DNA of 64,000 bases from Microglena sp. YARC (Eukaryota; Chlorophyta; Chlorophyceae; Chlamydomonadales; Chlamydomonadaceae): the NCBI GenBank assembly GCA_022414725.1, contig CM039466.1, positions 14,621,779 to 14,685,778 of the forward strand, written 5' to 3'. The notes beneath the pieces are model-generated. The model was not told the DNA's origin and made no database searches. It saw only the letters and a list, made by a program, of their open reading frames with translations. Positions 11,766 to 21,480 of this stretch are shown one piece after another. How positions within the stretch are numbered: the stretch's first letter is position 1; each line of letters begins with the position of its first letter. The position numbers and the translations under genes were made by a program.

Positions 11766-14700
11766 GTTCACGTTCACTCACACACACTGCCCTACCCTGC
11801 TTGGCCACAGAGAAGAATCATCGCCTGCAGCTGGAAGCATTTGCCATGATCAAGCGCATAGCAGGTGAGTGTGACCTGTGACTTGGTTTCGGATTTTATG
11901 TTTATTGGTTCGCCATGATCAAGCGCATAGCAGGTGAGAGTGTGATCTGTAACTTTGTTTCAGATTTTGTGTTTAGGATTCGGCTTTAAAACCTACACCC
12001 CAATACTTGGTGACCTCTGGCCTTGGTGAAATGTTGGCCATGGTTGTCAATACCGCGCCGTAAACTCCTGCCCAAGTGCTGCCAGTGCTTCAGGGTTCAC
12101 ACGGAAACCTGTGTGTCATGTGCAGCTCACACAGATATTATTTATTAGGGACCGGCATATCATATGATGTTGACCAAAGGCGAGTATGATATCATATGAT
12201 GTTGACCAAAGGCGAGTATGATATCATATGATGTTGACCAAAGGCGAGTATGATATCATATGATGTTGACTAAAGGCGAGTATGATATCATATGATGTTG
12301 ACCAAAGGCGAGTATGATATCATATGATGTTGACCAAAGGCGAGTATGATATCATATGATGTTGACAAAAGGCGAGAATGATATCATATGATGTTGACCA
12401 AAGGCGAGTATGATATCATATGATGTTGACCAAAGGCGAGTATGATATCATATGATGTTGACCAAAGGCGAGTATGATATCATATGATGTTGACCAAAGG
12501 CGAGTATGATATCATATGATGTTGACCAAAGGCGAGTATGATATCATATGATGTTGACCAAAGGCGAGTATGATATCATATGATGTTGACCAAAGGCGAG
12601 TATGATATCATATGATGTTGACCAAAGGCGAGTATGATATCATATGATGTTGACCAAAGGCGAGTATGATATCATATGATGTTGACCAAAGGCGAGTATG
12701 ATATCATATGATGTTGACCAAGGGCGAGTATGATATCATATTATGTTGACCAAAGGCGAGTATGATATCATATGATGTTGACCAAAGGCGAGTATGATAT
12801 CATATGATGTTGACCAAAGGCGAGTATGATATCATATGATGTTGACCAAAGGCGAGTATGATATCATATGATGTTGACCAAAGGCGAGAATGATATCATA
12901 TGATCTCATACAAATTGCAAAATATGATATTGTATGTAAATGGTAACTTTAGCCCAGTCAGATTGCCGGCATCATATGACGTCATGATATCATATTGCCG
13001 TTCCCCACTAAAAATTAGGGACCTGGATATCATATAATGTTGACCAGAAGCAATTTAATTTAATTTAATCTGTATGATATCATACAAATTGTATCATGTG
13101 AGTGGTAACTTTGGCCTAGCTAGTCCGCCGTCATCACATGATATCATATGACGACATGCTATCATATGATATCATACTGCCGTTCCCTACTTTAAGTGTT
13201 CTCTGCTCATGCTTCAGCCTATAGAGCAGTTTGTCATGTGCAGTTCCCATAGAGTCACAAGTGTTCCCTGAACTGTTTTTAGCCCTCACATGTAAACACA
13301 GAAACCTGTTTGTCATGTGCAGCTCCAACAGAGTCACAAGTGTTCCCTGAACTGTTTTTCAGCCCTCACATGTAAACACAGGAACCTGTTTGTCCTGTGT
13401 AGCTCTCTCAAAGTTACAAGTGTTCCCTGCCGTTGTTTCAGCCCCCACTTGTAAACACAGAAACCTGTTTGTCCTGTGCAGCCTACACAGAGTCACAAGT
13501 GTTCCCTGAACTGTTTTTAGCCCTCACATGTAAACACAGAAACCTGTTTGTCATGTGCAGCTCCAACAGAGTCACAAGTGTTCCCTGCCCCTATTTCAGC
13601 CTCCTCTTGTAAACACAGAAACAAGTTTGTCCTGTGCAGCTCTCTCAAAGTTACAAGTGTGATCTGCCCCTGTTTTTCAGCCCCCGTGTGTAAACACAGA
13701 AACCTGTTTGTCGTGTGCAGCTCCAGAAACTCCAACTCACACGCTTTGTGTTGCGCGCCTCAAGATGGTGGGCAGCTGTCGCAATGAAGCAGACAATTTA
13801 GCGCTTGAAGATGCTCGCAAGCGCAGCTCTCTCAAAGTTACAACTGTACTCTGCCCCTATTTCAGCCCCCACTTCTTAACATAGAAACCTGTTTGTCATG
13901 TGCAGCTCCAGAAACCCCAACTCATGCGCTTCGTGTTGCGCGCCTCAAGATGGTGGGCAGCTGTCGCAATGAAACAGACAATTTAGCGCTTGAAGATGCT
14001 CGCAAGCGCAGCTCTCTCAAAGTTACAACTGTACTCTGCCCCTATTTCAGCCCCCACTTCTTAACATAGAAACCTGTTTGTCGTGTGCAGCTCCAGAAAC
14101 CCCAACTCATGCGCTTCGTGTTGCGCGCCTCAAGATGGTGGCAGCTGTCGCAATGAAGCAGACAATTAGCGCTTGAAGATGCTCGCAAGCGCAGGTCTCT
14201 CAAAGTTACAACTGTACTCTGCCCCTATTTCAGCCCCCACTTCTTAACATAGAAACCTGTTTGTCGTGTGCAGCTCCAGAAACCCCAACTCATGCGCTTC
14301 GTTTTGCGCGCCTCAAGATGGTGGGCAGCTGTCGCAATGAAACAGACAATTTAGCGCTTGAAGATGCTCGCAAGCGCAGCTCTCTCAAAGTTACAACTGT
14401 ACTCTGCCCCTATTTCAGCCCCCACTTCTTAACATAGAAACCTGTTTGTCGTGTGCAGCTCCAGAAACCCCAACTCATGCGCTTCGTTTTGCGCGCCTCA
14501 AGATGGTGGCAGCTGTCGCAATGAAGCAGACAATTAGCGCTTGAAGATGCTCGCAAGCGCAGGTCTCTCAAAGTTACAACTGTACTCTGCCCCTATTTCA
14601 GCCCCCACTTCTTAACATAGAAACCTGTTTGTCCTGTGCAGCTCCAGAATCCCCAACTCACGCGCTTCGTGTTGCGCGCCTCAAGATGGTGGCAGCTGTC

Positions 14701-17055
14701 GCAATGAAGCAGACAATTAGCGCTTGAAGATGCTCGCAAGTGCAGGTCTCTCAAAGTTACAACTGTACTCTGCCCCTATTTCAGCCCCCACTTCTTAACA
14801 TAGAAACCTGTTTGTCATGTGCAGCTACAGAATCCCCAACTCACACGCTTCGTGTTGCGCGCCTCAAGATGGTGGGAAGCTGTCGCAACAAGGCGGACAA
14901 TGAGCGCTTGAAGATGCTCGCAAGTGCAGCTCTCTCAAAGTTACAGGTGTACTATGCCCCTATTTCAGCCCCCAGTTCTAAGCATAGAAACCTGTTTGTC
15001 ATGTGCAGCTCCAGAAACCCCAACTCATGCGCTTCGTGTTGCGCGCCTCAAGATGGTGGGAAGCTGTCGCAACGAGGCGGACAATGAGCGCTTGAAGATG
15101 CTCCAGGCCTACGCTCAAGAGGTAGGCTACCACAGCTGTCAAATGGTGGTGGTGGTGGTGGTGTGCGTCTTGGGTTGGGTTGGGTTGGGGGGGGGATAGT
15201 CCGATGCAGTATGGTATGGTGGTGGTGGTGTCAAGTGGTGCGTGTGTCCCCCCTCTCCCCTCCCCACCTCTTCCCCTCTTCCCCTTTCCGCCCTCTCCCT
15301 CTCCCCCACCCTACTATCTCCCCCCCCCCCCCCCCTCTCCCCCCCTCCCCCTCCCCCCTCCCCTCCCCCTCCCCCTCCCCCTCCCCCTCCCCCTCCCCTC
15401 CCCCTGTACCCCCCAAACCACCATATGCTTTCTCATCCCAGACTGTACCTGCATGCCCTTACACCTGAATCCCATCTCAAATATCTACTCCCCCTCCTCT
15501 CCCCCTCTTACCCCCTGTTCTCCCCCTCTCACCCCTCCTCCCCCTTCCCCCTCTACCCTCCAAACCACCATCAGCACTCGCATCCCAGACTGTACCTGCA
15601 TGCCCTTACACCTTAATCCCACCTCAAATATCTACTCCCCACACACACACCCTCTACCCTCCAAACCTCCATCAGCACTCGCATCCCAGACTGTACCTGC
15701 ATGCCCTTACACCTTAATCCCACCTCAAATATCTACTCCCCACACACACACCCTCTACCCCCCAACCCACCATCAGCACTCGCATCCCAGACTGTACCTG
15801 CATGCCCTTACACCTCGAGCTCACTTCCACTATTACCCACCCCCCACCCCCCTCTACCCCCAAAACCACCACCAGCACTCTCATCTCAGACTGCACCTGC
15901 ATGCCCTTACACCTTGAGCTCACCTCCACTATTACCCACCCCCCTCTACCCCTCTACCCACCCCCTCCCCCTCTACCCCCCAAAACCACCACCAGCACTC
16001 TCATCTCAGACTGCCCTACAACTTGATCCCACCTCAAATATCTCCCCCCCCCCCCTTACCCTTACCCCAAAACCACCATATGCTCTCTCATCCAGACTGT
16101 ACCTGCATGCCCTTACACCTTCATCTCACATCAAATATCTCCCTCCCCCTCCCCCCGCTACCCCCCCACTACCCCCCGCTACTCTCCAAAACCACCACTA
16201 GCACTCTCATCCCAACCAGTACCTGCATGCCCTTACACCTTAAGCTCACCTCCACGACTACCCTGTGTGCCGCAGCTTGGCATCAGTAATGACGTGGAAT
16301 GGCATGTCAATGTGTCCTTCACTGAGCTGCAACAGTTGCTTGGAGATGCTGTTGGTAAGTGACTTCCACTTGGTGGTGGTTGGTTGGTGGTGGTTGGTGG
16401 TTGGCCCCTGTGCAAGCAGCCCCCTTTCATTGGTGGTGGGTGGTTGGCCCCAATGCAAGCAACCCCCTTTCATTGGTCGTTGGTGTTAGGTGGTTGGCCC
16501 CAATGCAAGCAACTCCCTTTCATTGGTGGTTTGTGGTTGGCCCCAGTGCAAGTAGCCCCCTTTCATTGGTGGTTAGTGGTTGGCCCCAGTGCAAGCAACC
16601 CCCTTTCATTGGTGGTTTGTGGTTGGCCCCAGTGCAAGTAGCCCTCTTTCATTGGTGGTTAGTGGTTGGCCCCAGTGCAAGCAACCCCCTTTCATTGGTG
16701 GTTTGTGGTTGGCCCCAGTGCAAGCAACCCCCTTTCATTGGTGGTTGGTGGTTGGCCCCAGTGCAAGCAACCCCCTTTCATTGGTGGTTGGTGGTTGGCC
16801 CCAGTGCAAGCAACCCCCTTTCATTGGTGGTTTGTGGTTGGCCCCAGTGCAAACAACCCCCTTTCATTGGTGGTTGGTGGTTGGCCCCAGTGTAAGCAAC
16901 CCCCTTTCATTGGTGGTTGGTGGTTGTCCCCAGTGCATGGCGAGGTCTGCACACCGACGAGCACAGCATCAGCATGTACCATCACCTGATATCACCATAC
17001 ACAAACACACACACAAACAGGGACACGCACACACAAACGCTCAAACACGCACAGA

Positions 17056-17086
<31 letters not shown>

Positions 17087-18570
17087 CCCTCCCCACCACA
17101 CACACACACTCACAAATACTAACACACACAAACAAACACACACACAAACACTCACACACACAAACTCACACACACAAATACTCACACACAAATACTCACA
17201 CACACAAACACTCACACACAAATACTCACACACACAAACACACACACACAAATGCTCACACACACACACTTCAGGTGGTCTACACACGATGCATGACAAG
17301 CACTTAGGCATCAGCATGTGCCAGCACCTGACATCACCACACACAAAAATATTCACACACACACACACACTTCAGGTGGTCTGCGCATGATGCATGACAA
17401 GCACCTAGGCATCAGCATGTGCCAGCACCTGACCTCACCACACACACACACACTTCAGGTGGTCTACACACGATGCGTGACGAGCACTTCGGCATCAGTG
17501 TGGTGGAGTACATGGCCGCTGGCTGCATCCCCATAGCGCACAACTCTGCCGGTCCTAAAGAGGACATTGTGGTGCCCCAGCCCTCGGGGGACGGCGAATA
17601 CGCCGACCAAATCACAGGATTCTTGGCGGAGACGGTGGAGGAGTATGCTCAGGCTCTGCAGGATGTGAGATTTGTTTTGTTAATAAAGAAACATATTTTT
17701 GGCGGAGCCCCCTCTTCAAGGGGGCGGGAACCCCCATGTTTACCCATTTGTCCGTTTGACAGAAGAAGAAAAGCTTGAAGCCTGACACGTCAGGCAACGG
17801 TCGCCTAACTAACTCGCTTCGATCAGCTCCATCGTTGCCACCTTCCGTTCCGTTGCCAACACACTCCGCCAATTTTCCGCGTCGCTTGCGACACTGCATA
17901 AGCTTGTCTCCATTCTCCATCAGCCATTCCCTTGTATTATACTTGTACTTTGTATGAAATCTGCATATATTTTCTACGCCGACCAGATCACAGGATTCCT
18001 GGCGGAAACGTTGGAGGAGTATGCGCAGGCTCTGCAGGATGTGAGATTTCTTTTGTTTATAAAGAAACTTATTTTCTCCATGCTCCATCTGCCATTGCCT
18101 TGTATTATACTTGCACTTTGTATGAAATCTGCATATATTTACTACGCCGACCAGATCACAGGATTCTTGGCGAGACGGTGGAGGAGTATGCTTAGGCTCT
18201 GCAGGATGTGAGATTTCTTTTGTAAATAAAAGCACATATTTTGTCCATGCTTCATCCAGGGTACTACATTTTGTCAAATTCGTCGGCGCTTGAAGCGCAC
18301 ACACGTCGAATTGGTCAGCGCTTTGAAGTGCAAAAAGCGTAAAAACTGCGCGCTGCACCCACAGGGGGTTGAAAAAACTGTGCGAAACGCGCAGTGGGCC
18401 TCAATCAATCAATCGCGCTGCCGCGCGCGCTTTGTAGTACCCTGGCGTCATCCGCCGAACGGCTCTTCCACTTGAGGGAGGCGCAGCCCAACCTCATGTG
18501 GGAAGAGATCAAGGTCGAGTTTCTGTCGTACTATGAACCTAGATCTGCATATATTATATGTATATTTATG

Positions 18571-18643
<73 letters not shown>

Positions 18644-18967
18644 CCGTATGAGATCTGCATATTTGTATCTACACTTTTCTCAGGGGTGAAAACAATAACT
18701 TCCGATGATGCGGTCTGACAACTTTATTTTGCCCCCCCCCCCCCCCCCCCCCCTCGATGAGATCTGCATATATTTATGTACACTTGTGATTTTTCTCACA
18801 CTCCTCCCCCGTCTACCTATCAGGTGCTGATGATGAGCCAGGTGGACAGGCTACAGATATCAGCTGCAGCACAGCGCCATGCAGCCCGCTTCTCGCAGGA
18901 GCGCTTCTTGCACGACTTCACTGCTGCCATGCGAGACCTTCTGGAGAATTGTACCGCACCTGCATGA
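3199..18967 (+). CDS. ALG11: ALG11 GDP-Man:Man3GlcNAc2-PP-dolichol alpha-1,2-mannosyltransferase, 12 exons
   Basis: ALG11 adds the fourth and fifth mannoses to the dolichol-linked oligosaccharide on the cytosolic face of the ER (family knowledge). Exons: 3199-3300, 4003-4064, 4888-4930, 6829-6921, 7625-7747, 9577-9819, 10750-10924, 11811-11864, 15009-15121, 16276-16354, 17459-17664, 18824-18967. All phases join cleanly into about 478 codons with no frameshift, close to the human length. Visible landmarks are an N-terminal membrane anchor (exon 1), [16 protein letters not shown]-like [39 protein letters not shown]-type RPEKNH across exons 7/8, [12 protein letters not shown], and the GT-B nucleotide-sugar site [20 protein letters not shown] (exon 11). 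Donors and acceptors are GT-AG. The introns carry repeated pieces of the adjacent exons, listed separately. The copy of exon 6 continuous with STDMIGR is taken as the functional one. Confidence 0.93.
4071..4860. repeat. Low-complexity block in ALG11 intron 2: poly-C, (ATGT)n, CA/TA-rich
   Basis: Two C runs (about 4071-4086 and 4153-4182) are followed by a G-rich stretch, a perfect (ATGT)n tract at about 4483-4547 and an alternating ACATATACACATGCAT stretch to 4850. The open frames across this block come from the microsatellite periodicity and are not genes. Confidence 0.85.
4967..6560 (+). repeat. 117-bp minisatellite in ALG11 intron 3
   Basis: A repeat with the core CTGATGAGCTTGAAACAACA ... 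GTGCACACATGT occurs about a dozen times. The last units start at 5936, 6053, 6170, 6287 and 6404 and are almost identical with an exact 117-bp period. Upstream units vary and diverge, so the array homogenised recently at its 3' end. Because 117 is divisible by three, long spurious reading frames stay open on both strands. Confidence 0.9.
6580..6780 (+). repeat. Shadow copy of ALG11 exon 4 and its acceptor region
   Basis: At 6737-6779 a copy of the exon 4 start (reading [13 protein letters not shown], then broken) follows the same CACAG acceptor and the same CTGACACCAACCACCTCA lead-in as the real exon at 6829. Before it are short TACATCATGGACA repeats. The copy lacks the second half of the exon and its donor, so it should not splice productively. 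Confidence 0.75.
6940..7275 (+). repeat. AT-rich CCTATTATTTTATTA repeats in ALG11 intron 4
   Basis: Many degenerate copies of CCTATTATTTTATTAT and a roughly 100-bp unit containing CAGCCGCATCCTATC and GACCTAGCTGCATCC occur directly after the exon 4 donor. No coding content is seen. Confidence 0.75.
7748..8288 (+). repeat. Intron 5 start: G-rich duplication and shadow copy of exon 5
   Basis: A GGGAGTGTGTGTG...GGGGGCAAGAAGATAGCAGG unit is duplicated at about 7765-7935. At 8017-8092 the 3' half of exon 5 with its donor (TTTCACTCTTGTGCGTCAAG through CTTGTCCCTGGGGTGGGTG) is recopied with substitutions. The copy has lost the exact exon frame. Confidence 0.75.
8289..9576 (+). repeat. Ten tandem shadow copies of the start of ALG11 exon 6
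   Basis: Copies begin at about 8289, 8426, 8555, 8711, 8844, 8973, 9093, 9214, 9335 and 9456, followed by the functional exon at 9577. Each has an AG acceptor and about 93 bp reading VF(I/V)(D/E)TTGWAFT(F/Y)PLA and (C/H)VHYPTV in frame. All then stop matching at the same point, after the codon for Val in PTV, and continue into CCCACC-rich spacer. Spacing is 120-156 bp and settles to about 120-121 bp in the last copies. None contains a donor at its end. Confidence 0.9.
9820..10749 (+). repeat. Intron 6 with shadow copies of exon 6 end and exon 7 start
   Basis: A copy of the last 70 bp of exon 6 plus its donor lies at 9925-9998 ([15 protein letters not shown]...GACSQ), with a further fragment near 10098-10130. 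Two copies of the start of exon 7 lie at 10351-10420 and 10579-10650 (GTGACCATGGTGAACAGCTC), each preceded by an AG. Between them, 10215-10320 holds GCAGCTGCTGCTCGTAAACC repeats, which include short CCCTAAA tracts, and one end of a dispersed TIR element. Confidence 0.75.
10925..11810 (+). repeat. Intron 7 with donor duplication and two shadow copies of exon 8
   Basis: The exon 7 donor region is duplicated (AGGTTTATTGA...GGTGCTGG at 10936 and 10988). Exon 8 is copied at about 11425-11475 and 11611-11662 (CACAGAGAAGAATCATCGCC), each preceded by the same CACAG acceptor. A C run (11311-11337), a (CT)n(CA)n tract (about 11547-11593) and CA repeats fill the rest. The copies lack the exon 8 donor and instead read on into GATCAACCT(C/T)GTAC. 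Confidence 0.8.
11865..12147 (+). repeat. Intron 8 start with recopied exon 8 end
   Basis: GCCATGATCAAGCGCATAGC plus the GTGAG donor recurs at 11912-11939, just downstream of the true exon 8 end at 11864. The remaining bases to 12147 hold nothing recognised. Confidence 0.6.
12148..13006. mobile_element. MITE-like element containing about 23 copies of a 32-bp palindromic repeat
   Basis: The ends look inverted: GGGACCGGCATATCATATG at 12148 against GGGGAACGGCAATATGATAT on the other strand at about 13006. Inside, a 32-bp unit ATATCATATGATGTTGACCA + AAGGCGAGTATG runs from about 12158 to 12905 with few substitutions. The unit includes the near-palindrome GATATCATATGATG. The element sits in ALG11 intron 8. 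No coding capacity and no certain target duplication. Confidence 0.65.
13017..13190. mobile_element. Short sister copy of the preceding MITE without repeat expansion
   Basis: It starts AGGGACCTGGATATCATATA and ends TATCATACTGCCGTTCCCT, so it has the same terminal motif and a single TGTTGACCA core unit. Being only about 170 bp, it shows what the 859-bp neighbour looked like before its internal 32-bp unit amplified. Confidence 0.6.
13191..15008 (+). repeat. Seven tandem shadow copies of ALG11 exon 9 plus acceptor-only repeats
   Basis: From 13200 to 13700 about five units repeat only the intron side (AAACACAGAAACCTGTTTGT ... TGTGCAGC). From about 13720 to 15008 seven units of roughly 184 bp each carry TGTGCAG, the 5' two thirds of exon 9 (CTCCAGAAACCCCAACTCATGC to GAAGATGCTC) and the next intron piece. 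The functional exon at 15009 is the eighth copy and the only one reading through to LQAYAQE and a GTAGGC donor. Several copies have indels (ATGGTGGCAG for ATGGTGGGCAG) that break frame. Confidence 0.9.
15122..16275 (+). repeat. Intron 9: CT-rich tract and repeated CAGACTGTACCTGCATGCCC units
   Basis: A C/T-only stretch (15246-15410) is followed by about nine copies of a 75-100 bp unit with the core CAGACTGTACCTGCATGCCC TTACACC and CAAATATCTACTCCCC. No coding content; open frames across it are periodicity artefacts. Confidence 0.85.
16355..16935 (+). repeat. Intron 10: 43-44 bp GGTTGGCCCCAGTGCAAGCA minisatellite
   Basis: About 13 units of CCCCTTTCATTGGTGGTTGG plus TGGTTGGCCCCAGTGCAAGCA run from 16375 to 16935 with minor variants. 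A similar GGTTGGCCCCAGTGCAAGC stretch occurs in intron 7 at 11138, so the unit is not unique to this intron. Confidence 0.9.
16936..17458 (+). repeat. Three shadow copies of ALG11 exon 11 start and CA-rich spacers
   Basis: Copies at about 16937-17000, 17274-17340 and 17372-17440 carry the TTCAG acceptor and a variant of GGTCTACACACGATGCGTGA CGAGCACTTCGGCATCAGTG, then diverge at TGTGCCAGCACCTGA where the true exon has TGTGGTGGAG. They are separated by (CACAAA)n repeats and a C run at about 17057-17083. Confidence 0.8.
17665..18256 (+). repeat. Intron 11 with two shadow copies of exon 11 end
   Basis: The last 60-70 bp of exon 11 and its donor (GCCGACCAGATCACAGGATT to CTCTGCAGGATGTGAGA) recur at 17975-18044 and 18139-18209. 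Each is followed by TTTCTTTTGT and preceded by TGTATGAAATCTGCATATA. The second copy has lost one base. This mirrors the acceptor-side copies in intron 10. Confidence 0.85.
18257..18444. mobile_element. hAT-type MITE, copy 1 (188 bp)
   Basis: Terminal inverted repeats begin CAGGGTACTACA at both ends. The flanks are GCTTCATC (18249-18256) and GCGTCATC (18445-18452), an 8-bp target duplication with one mismatch. CAGGG termini and 8-bp duplications are typical of hAT-superfamily elements. The interior (GCGCTTTGAAGTGCAAAAAG, TGAAAAAACTGTGCG) is shared with the copy at 22074 in the opposite orientation. No coding capacity. Confidence 0.85.
18570..18823. repeat. (TA)n microsatellite and C homopolymer before ALG11 exon 12
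   Basis: A TA dinucleotide run of about 70 bp (18571-18642) and a C run at 18733-18753 lie between AGATCTGCATATATTTATG-like repeats, themselves related to the TCTGCATATA lead-in at 17954 and 18126. Confidence 0.85.
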
Positions 18968-19075
18968 GCTTCTCGATCAACTGTACTGCTGCCATGCGAG
19001 ACCCTCTTAGGAATTGTACCCGACCTGCATGAGCTTCTCGATCAACTGTACTGCTGCCATGCGGAACAGAGCTTC
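18968..19075 (+). repeat. Duplications of the end of ALG11 exon 12 after the stop
   Basis: CTGCTGCCATGCGAGACC, GGAATTGTACC and ACCTGCATGAGCTTCTCGAT recur twice immediately downstream of the ALG11 stop at 18965-18967. The tandem exon-copying pattern therefore extends past the last exon. Confidence 0.75.
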
Positions 19076-19617
19076 TTTCGTTTCAGAAAGGGGGTCTTCT
19101 GGTAGCTTTCAGATATTTGGCACATGGTGGGGTCCAGGTAGTGATTTGAGTAGGGCAGCCCGACAGGCGGCCCCGGGGGTTCCGGGAGTCTGAGTACCAG
19201 GTAGCAGTTTTGTTTGCCAAAACAGGGTCCCAGGTAGCGATCGCTATAGGAAGCGCTCTTGCAAGAAGCTTGCGAGGAGCTGAAGACGCTTTGAAATGAT
19301 AAATGCACTGTTTTTGTTTTGTGCGATGCGTTGCAACTTGAGCGACTTGGTGCGACCCCAGTGCAACGCGCTGGGGTCTCTCCCATCCCTTGCGAAGCGC
19401 GGAGCCTAGGGGCTTGGGGGGGCATTTCTGAATAGTATATCTGTGTTCCACACCAGCACTGTTTATTTCTTAGACTACGTGTAGCAGCTTCTAGGCAGCT
19501 CCTTTTCCTATCCTTCGGCCAAACCTGGAGCTAGCCAGTGCGCCTGAAAGCTGACATGACAGGCTTTCCAACGCAGCTGAAAGCTTTGGGTAGGCTGGCT
19601 GGCTAACTAGTGGCTGG
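19076..19617. other. Region between ALG11 and the 36-bp satellite, nothing recognised
   Basis: No credible coding signal. A GCAGCTTCTAGGCAGCTCCTT motif (19484-19504) matches one terminus of the dispersed TIR element seen complete at 22545-22744, so a solo end may be present. Confidence 0.4.
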
Positions 19618-20014
19618 CTAATGGAGCTGGCTGGAAGCTACCATTTGTGGCCCAAAATGGAGCTGGCCGGAAGCTATCAAGTGTGGCCCAAAATGGAGCT
19701 GGCAGTAAGCTATCCTGTGGGGCCCAAAATGGAGCTGGTCGGAAGCTATCATGTGTGGCCCAAAATGGAGCTGGCCGGAAGCTATCATGTGCAGCCCAAA
19801 ATGGAGCTGGCCGGAAGCTATCATGTGTGGCCCAAATTGGAGCTGGCCGGAAGCTATCATGTGTGGCCCAAAATGGAGCTGGCCGGAAGCTATCATGTGT
19901 GGCCCAAAATGGAGCTGGCCGGAAGCTATCATGTGCAGCCCAAAATGGAGCTGGCTGGAAGCTATCATGGGCAACCCAAAATGGAGCTGGCCGGAAGCTA
20001 TCATGTGGCCCCAA
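19618..20014 (+). repeat. 36-bp satellite, 11 units
   Basis: Unit ATGGAGCTGGCCGGAAGCTA + TCATGTGTGGCCCAAA is repeated about 11 times with few substitutions. The period is a multiple of three, so several frames on both strands are open across the whole array; none has a start context or domain to support a gene. Confidence 0.9.
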
Positions 20015-20419
20015 AAAGAAACAGTGCACATCTGCAAATAGGACTTCACTGCTACCAGGTATGCATGTCGCAGTCCAGGGGTAGGCCAAATAGGCTTAAG
20101 GGACTTGCCCAACCGTGACATGAGGAACTTAAAAATAAAAAGCATGTTATGCTAGACGTGCTAGATAACTGTGACACCCCTGAACTAATCCATCTGCACA
20201 CCGGTATTATGTATGTTGTTACAGTCCAGGGGTAGCCAAATAAGCTGAAGGGACTTTTCCGACCTTGACATCAGGAGGGGCTAAAACGAAAGGAGAACTG
20301 ATGAACTGAACCCCAGGCTATTATGCACTAGGTCCCGTTAGGTTAAGTTGAATAGCAAGTCAGGGGCGCTGCCTAGAAGCTGTTGCTCGTAGCGAAAAAG
20401 ATAAGCTATCATGCCGTGC

Positions 20420-21480
20420 TGGAGTTGTGTATCAGTCTGTATGCAGCCTTGGCTTGGCTTGCGAAGCACACTGTGTTGCTAGATGCATGATGTAAGCAAT
20501 GTAGCCAAGAATGTAGCTAAGTATCAGTAAGGATACGTTGCCTGGTGCCTGATGGTAGCAATGTAGCCGAGAATGAAGCTGAGTATCAGTCAGGGTACAT
20601 TGCCAGGTGGATGATGGTAGCATTGTAGCTGAGTAACAGTAAGGGTGCGTTGCCAGGTGCATGGTGGTAGGAATGAAGCTGAGAATGTAGCTGAGTATCA
20701 GTTAGTGTGTGTTGCCAGGTGCCTGATGGTAGCAATGTAGCTGAGTATCAGTCAGGGTACGTTGCCTCGTGCATGATGGAAGCAATGTAGCCAAGAATGT
20801 AGCTAAGTATCAGTAAGGATACGTTGCCTGGTGCCTGATGGTAGCAATGTAGCCGAGAATGAAGCTGAGTATCAGTCAGGGTACATTGCCAGGTGGATGA
20901 TGGTAGCATTGTAGCTGAGTAACAGTAAGGGTGCGTTGCTAGGTGCCCGGTGGTAGGAATGAAGCTGAGAATGTAGCTGAGTATCAGTTAGTGTGCGTTG
21001 CCAGGTGCCTGATGGTAGCAATGTAGCTGAGTATCAGTCAGGGTACGTTGCCAGGTGCATGATGGAAGCAATGTAGCTAAGTATCAGTAAGGATACGTTG
21101 CCTGGTGCCTGATGGTAGCAATGTAGCCGAGAATGAAGCTGAGTATCAGTCAGGGTACATTGCCAGGTGGATGATGGTAGCATTGTAGCTGAGTAACAGT
21201 AAGGGTGCGTTGCCAGGTGCCCGGTGGTAGGAATGAAGCTGAGAATGTGGCTGAGTATCAGTTAGTATGCGTTGCCAGGTGCCTGATGGTAGCAATGTAG
21301 CTGAGTATCAGTCAGGGTACGTTGCCAGGTGCCTGATGGTGGCAATGTATCCGAGAATGTAGCTTAGTATCAGTAAGGATGCGTTGCCAGGTGCCTGATG
21401 GTAGCAATGTAGCCGAGAACGTATCTAAGTATCAGGTAGGGTGCGTTGCCAGGTGCCTGATGGTAGGAATGTAGCTTTCA
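20420..21480 (+). repeat. GTATCAGT minisatellite with higher-order structure
   Basis: Units of about 48-62 bp built around GAGTATCAGTMAGGRTRCGTTGCC and GGTGCCTGATGGTAGCAATGTAGC alternate between short and long forms (the long form adds GAGAATGWAGCT). A set of five units recurs with a higher-order period of roughly 275-290 bp (compare 20520, 20810, 21085). Nothing coding. Confidence 0.85.

Noticed and set aside
12148..12905. CRISPR-like array (regular 32-bp repeats)
   Set aside because: Units are directly tandem without unique spacers, in a eukaryotic intron within a MITE.
19607..20145. Long frames in five registers on both strands
   Set aside because: Artefact of the 36-bp satellite, whose period is a multiple of three.
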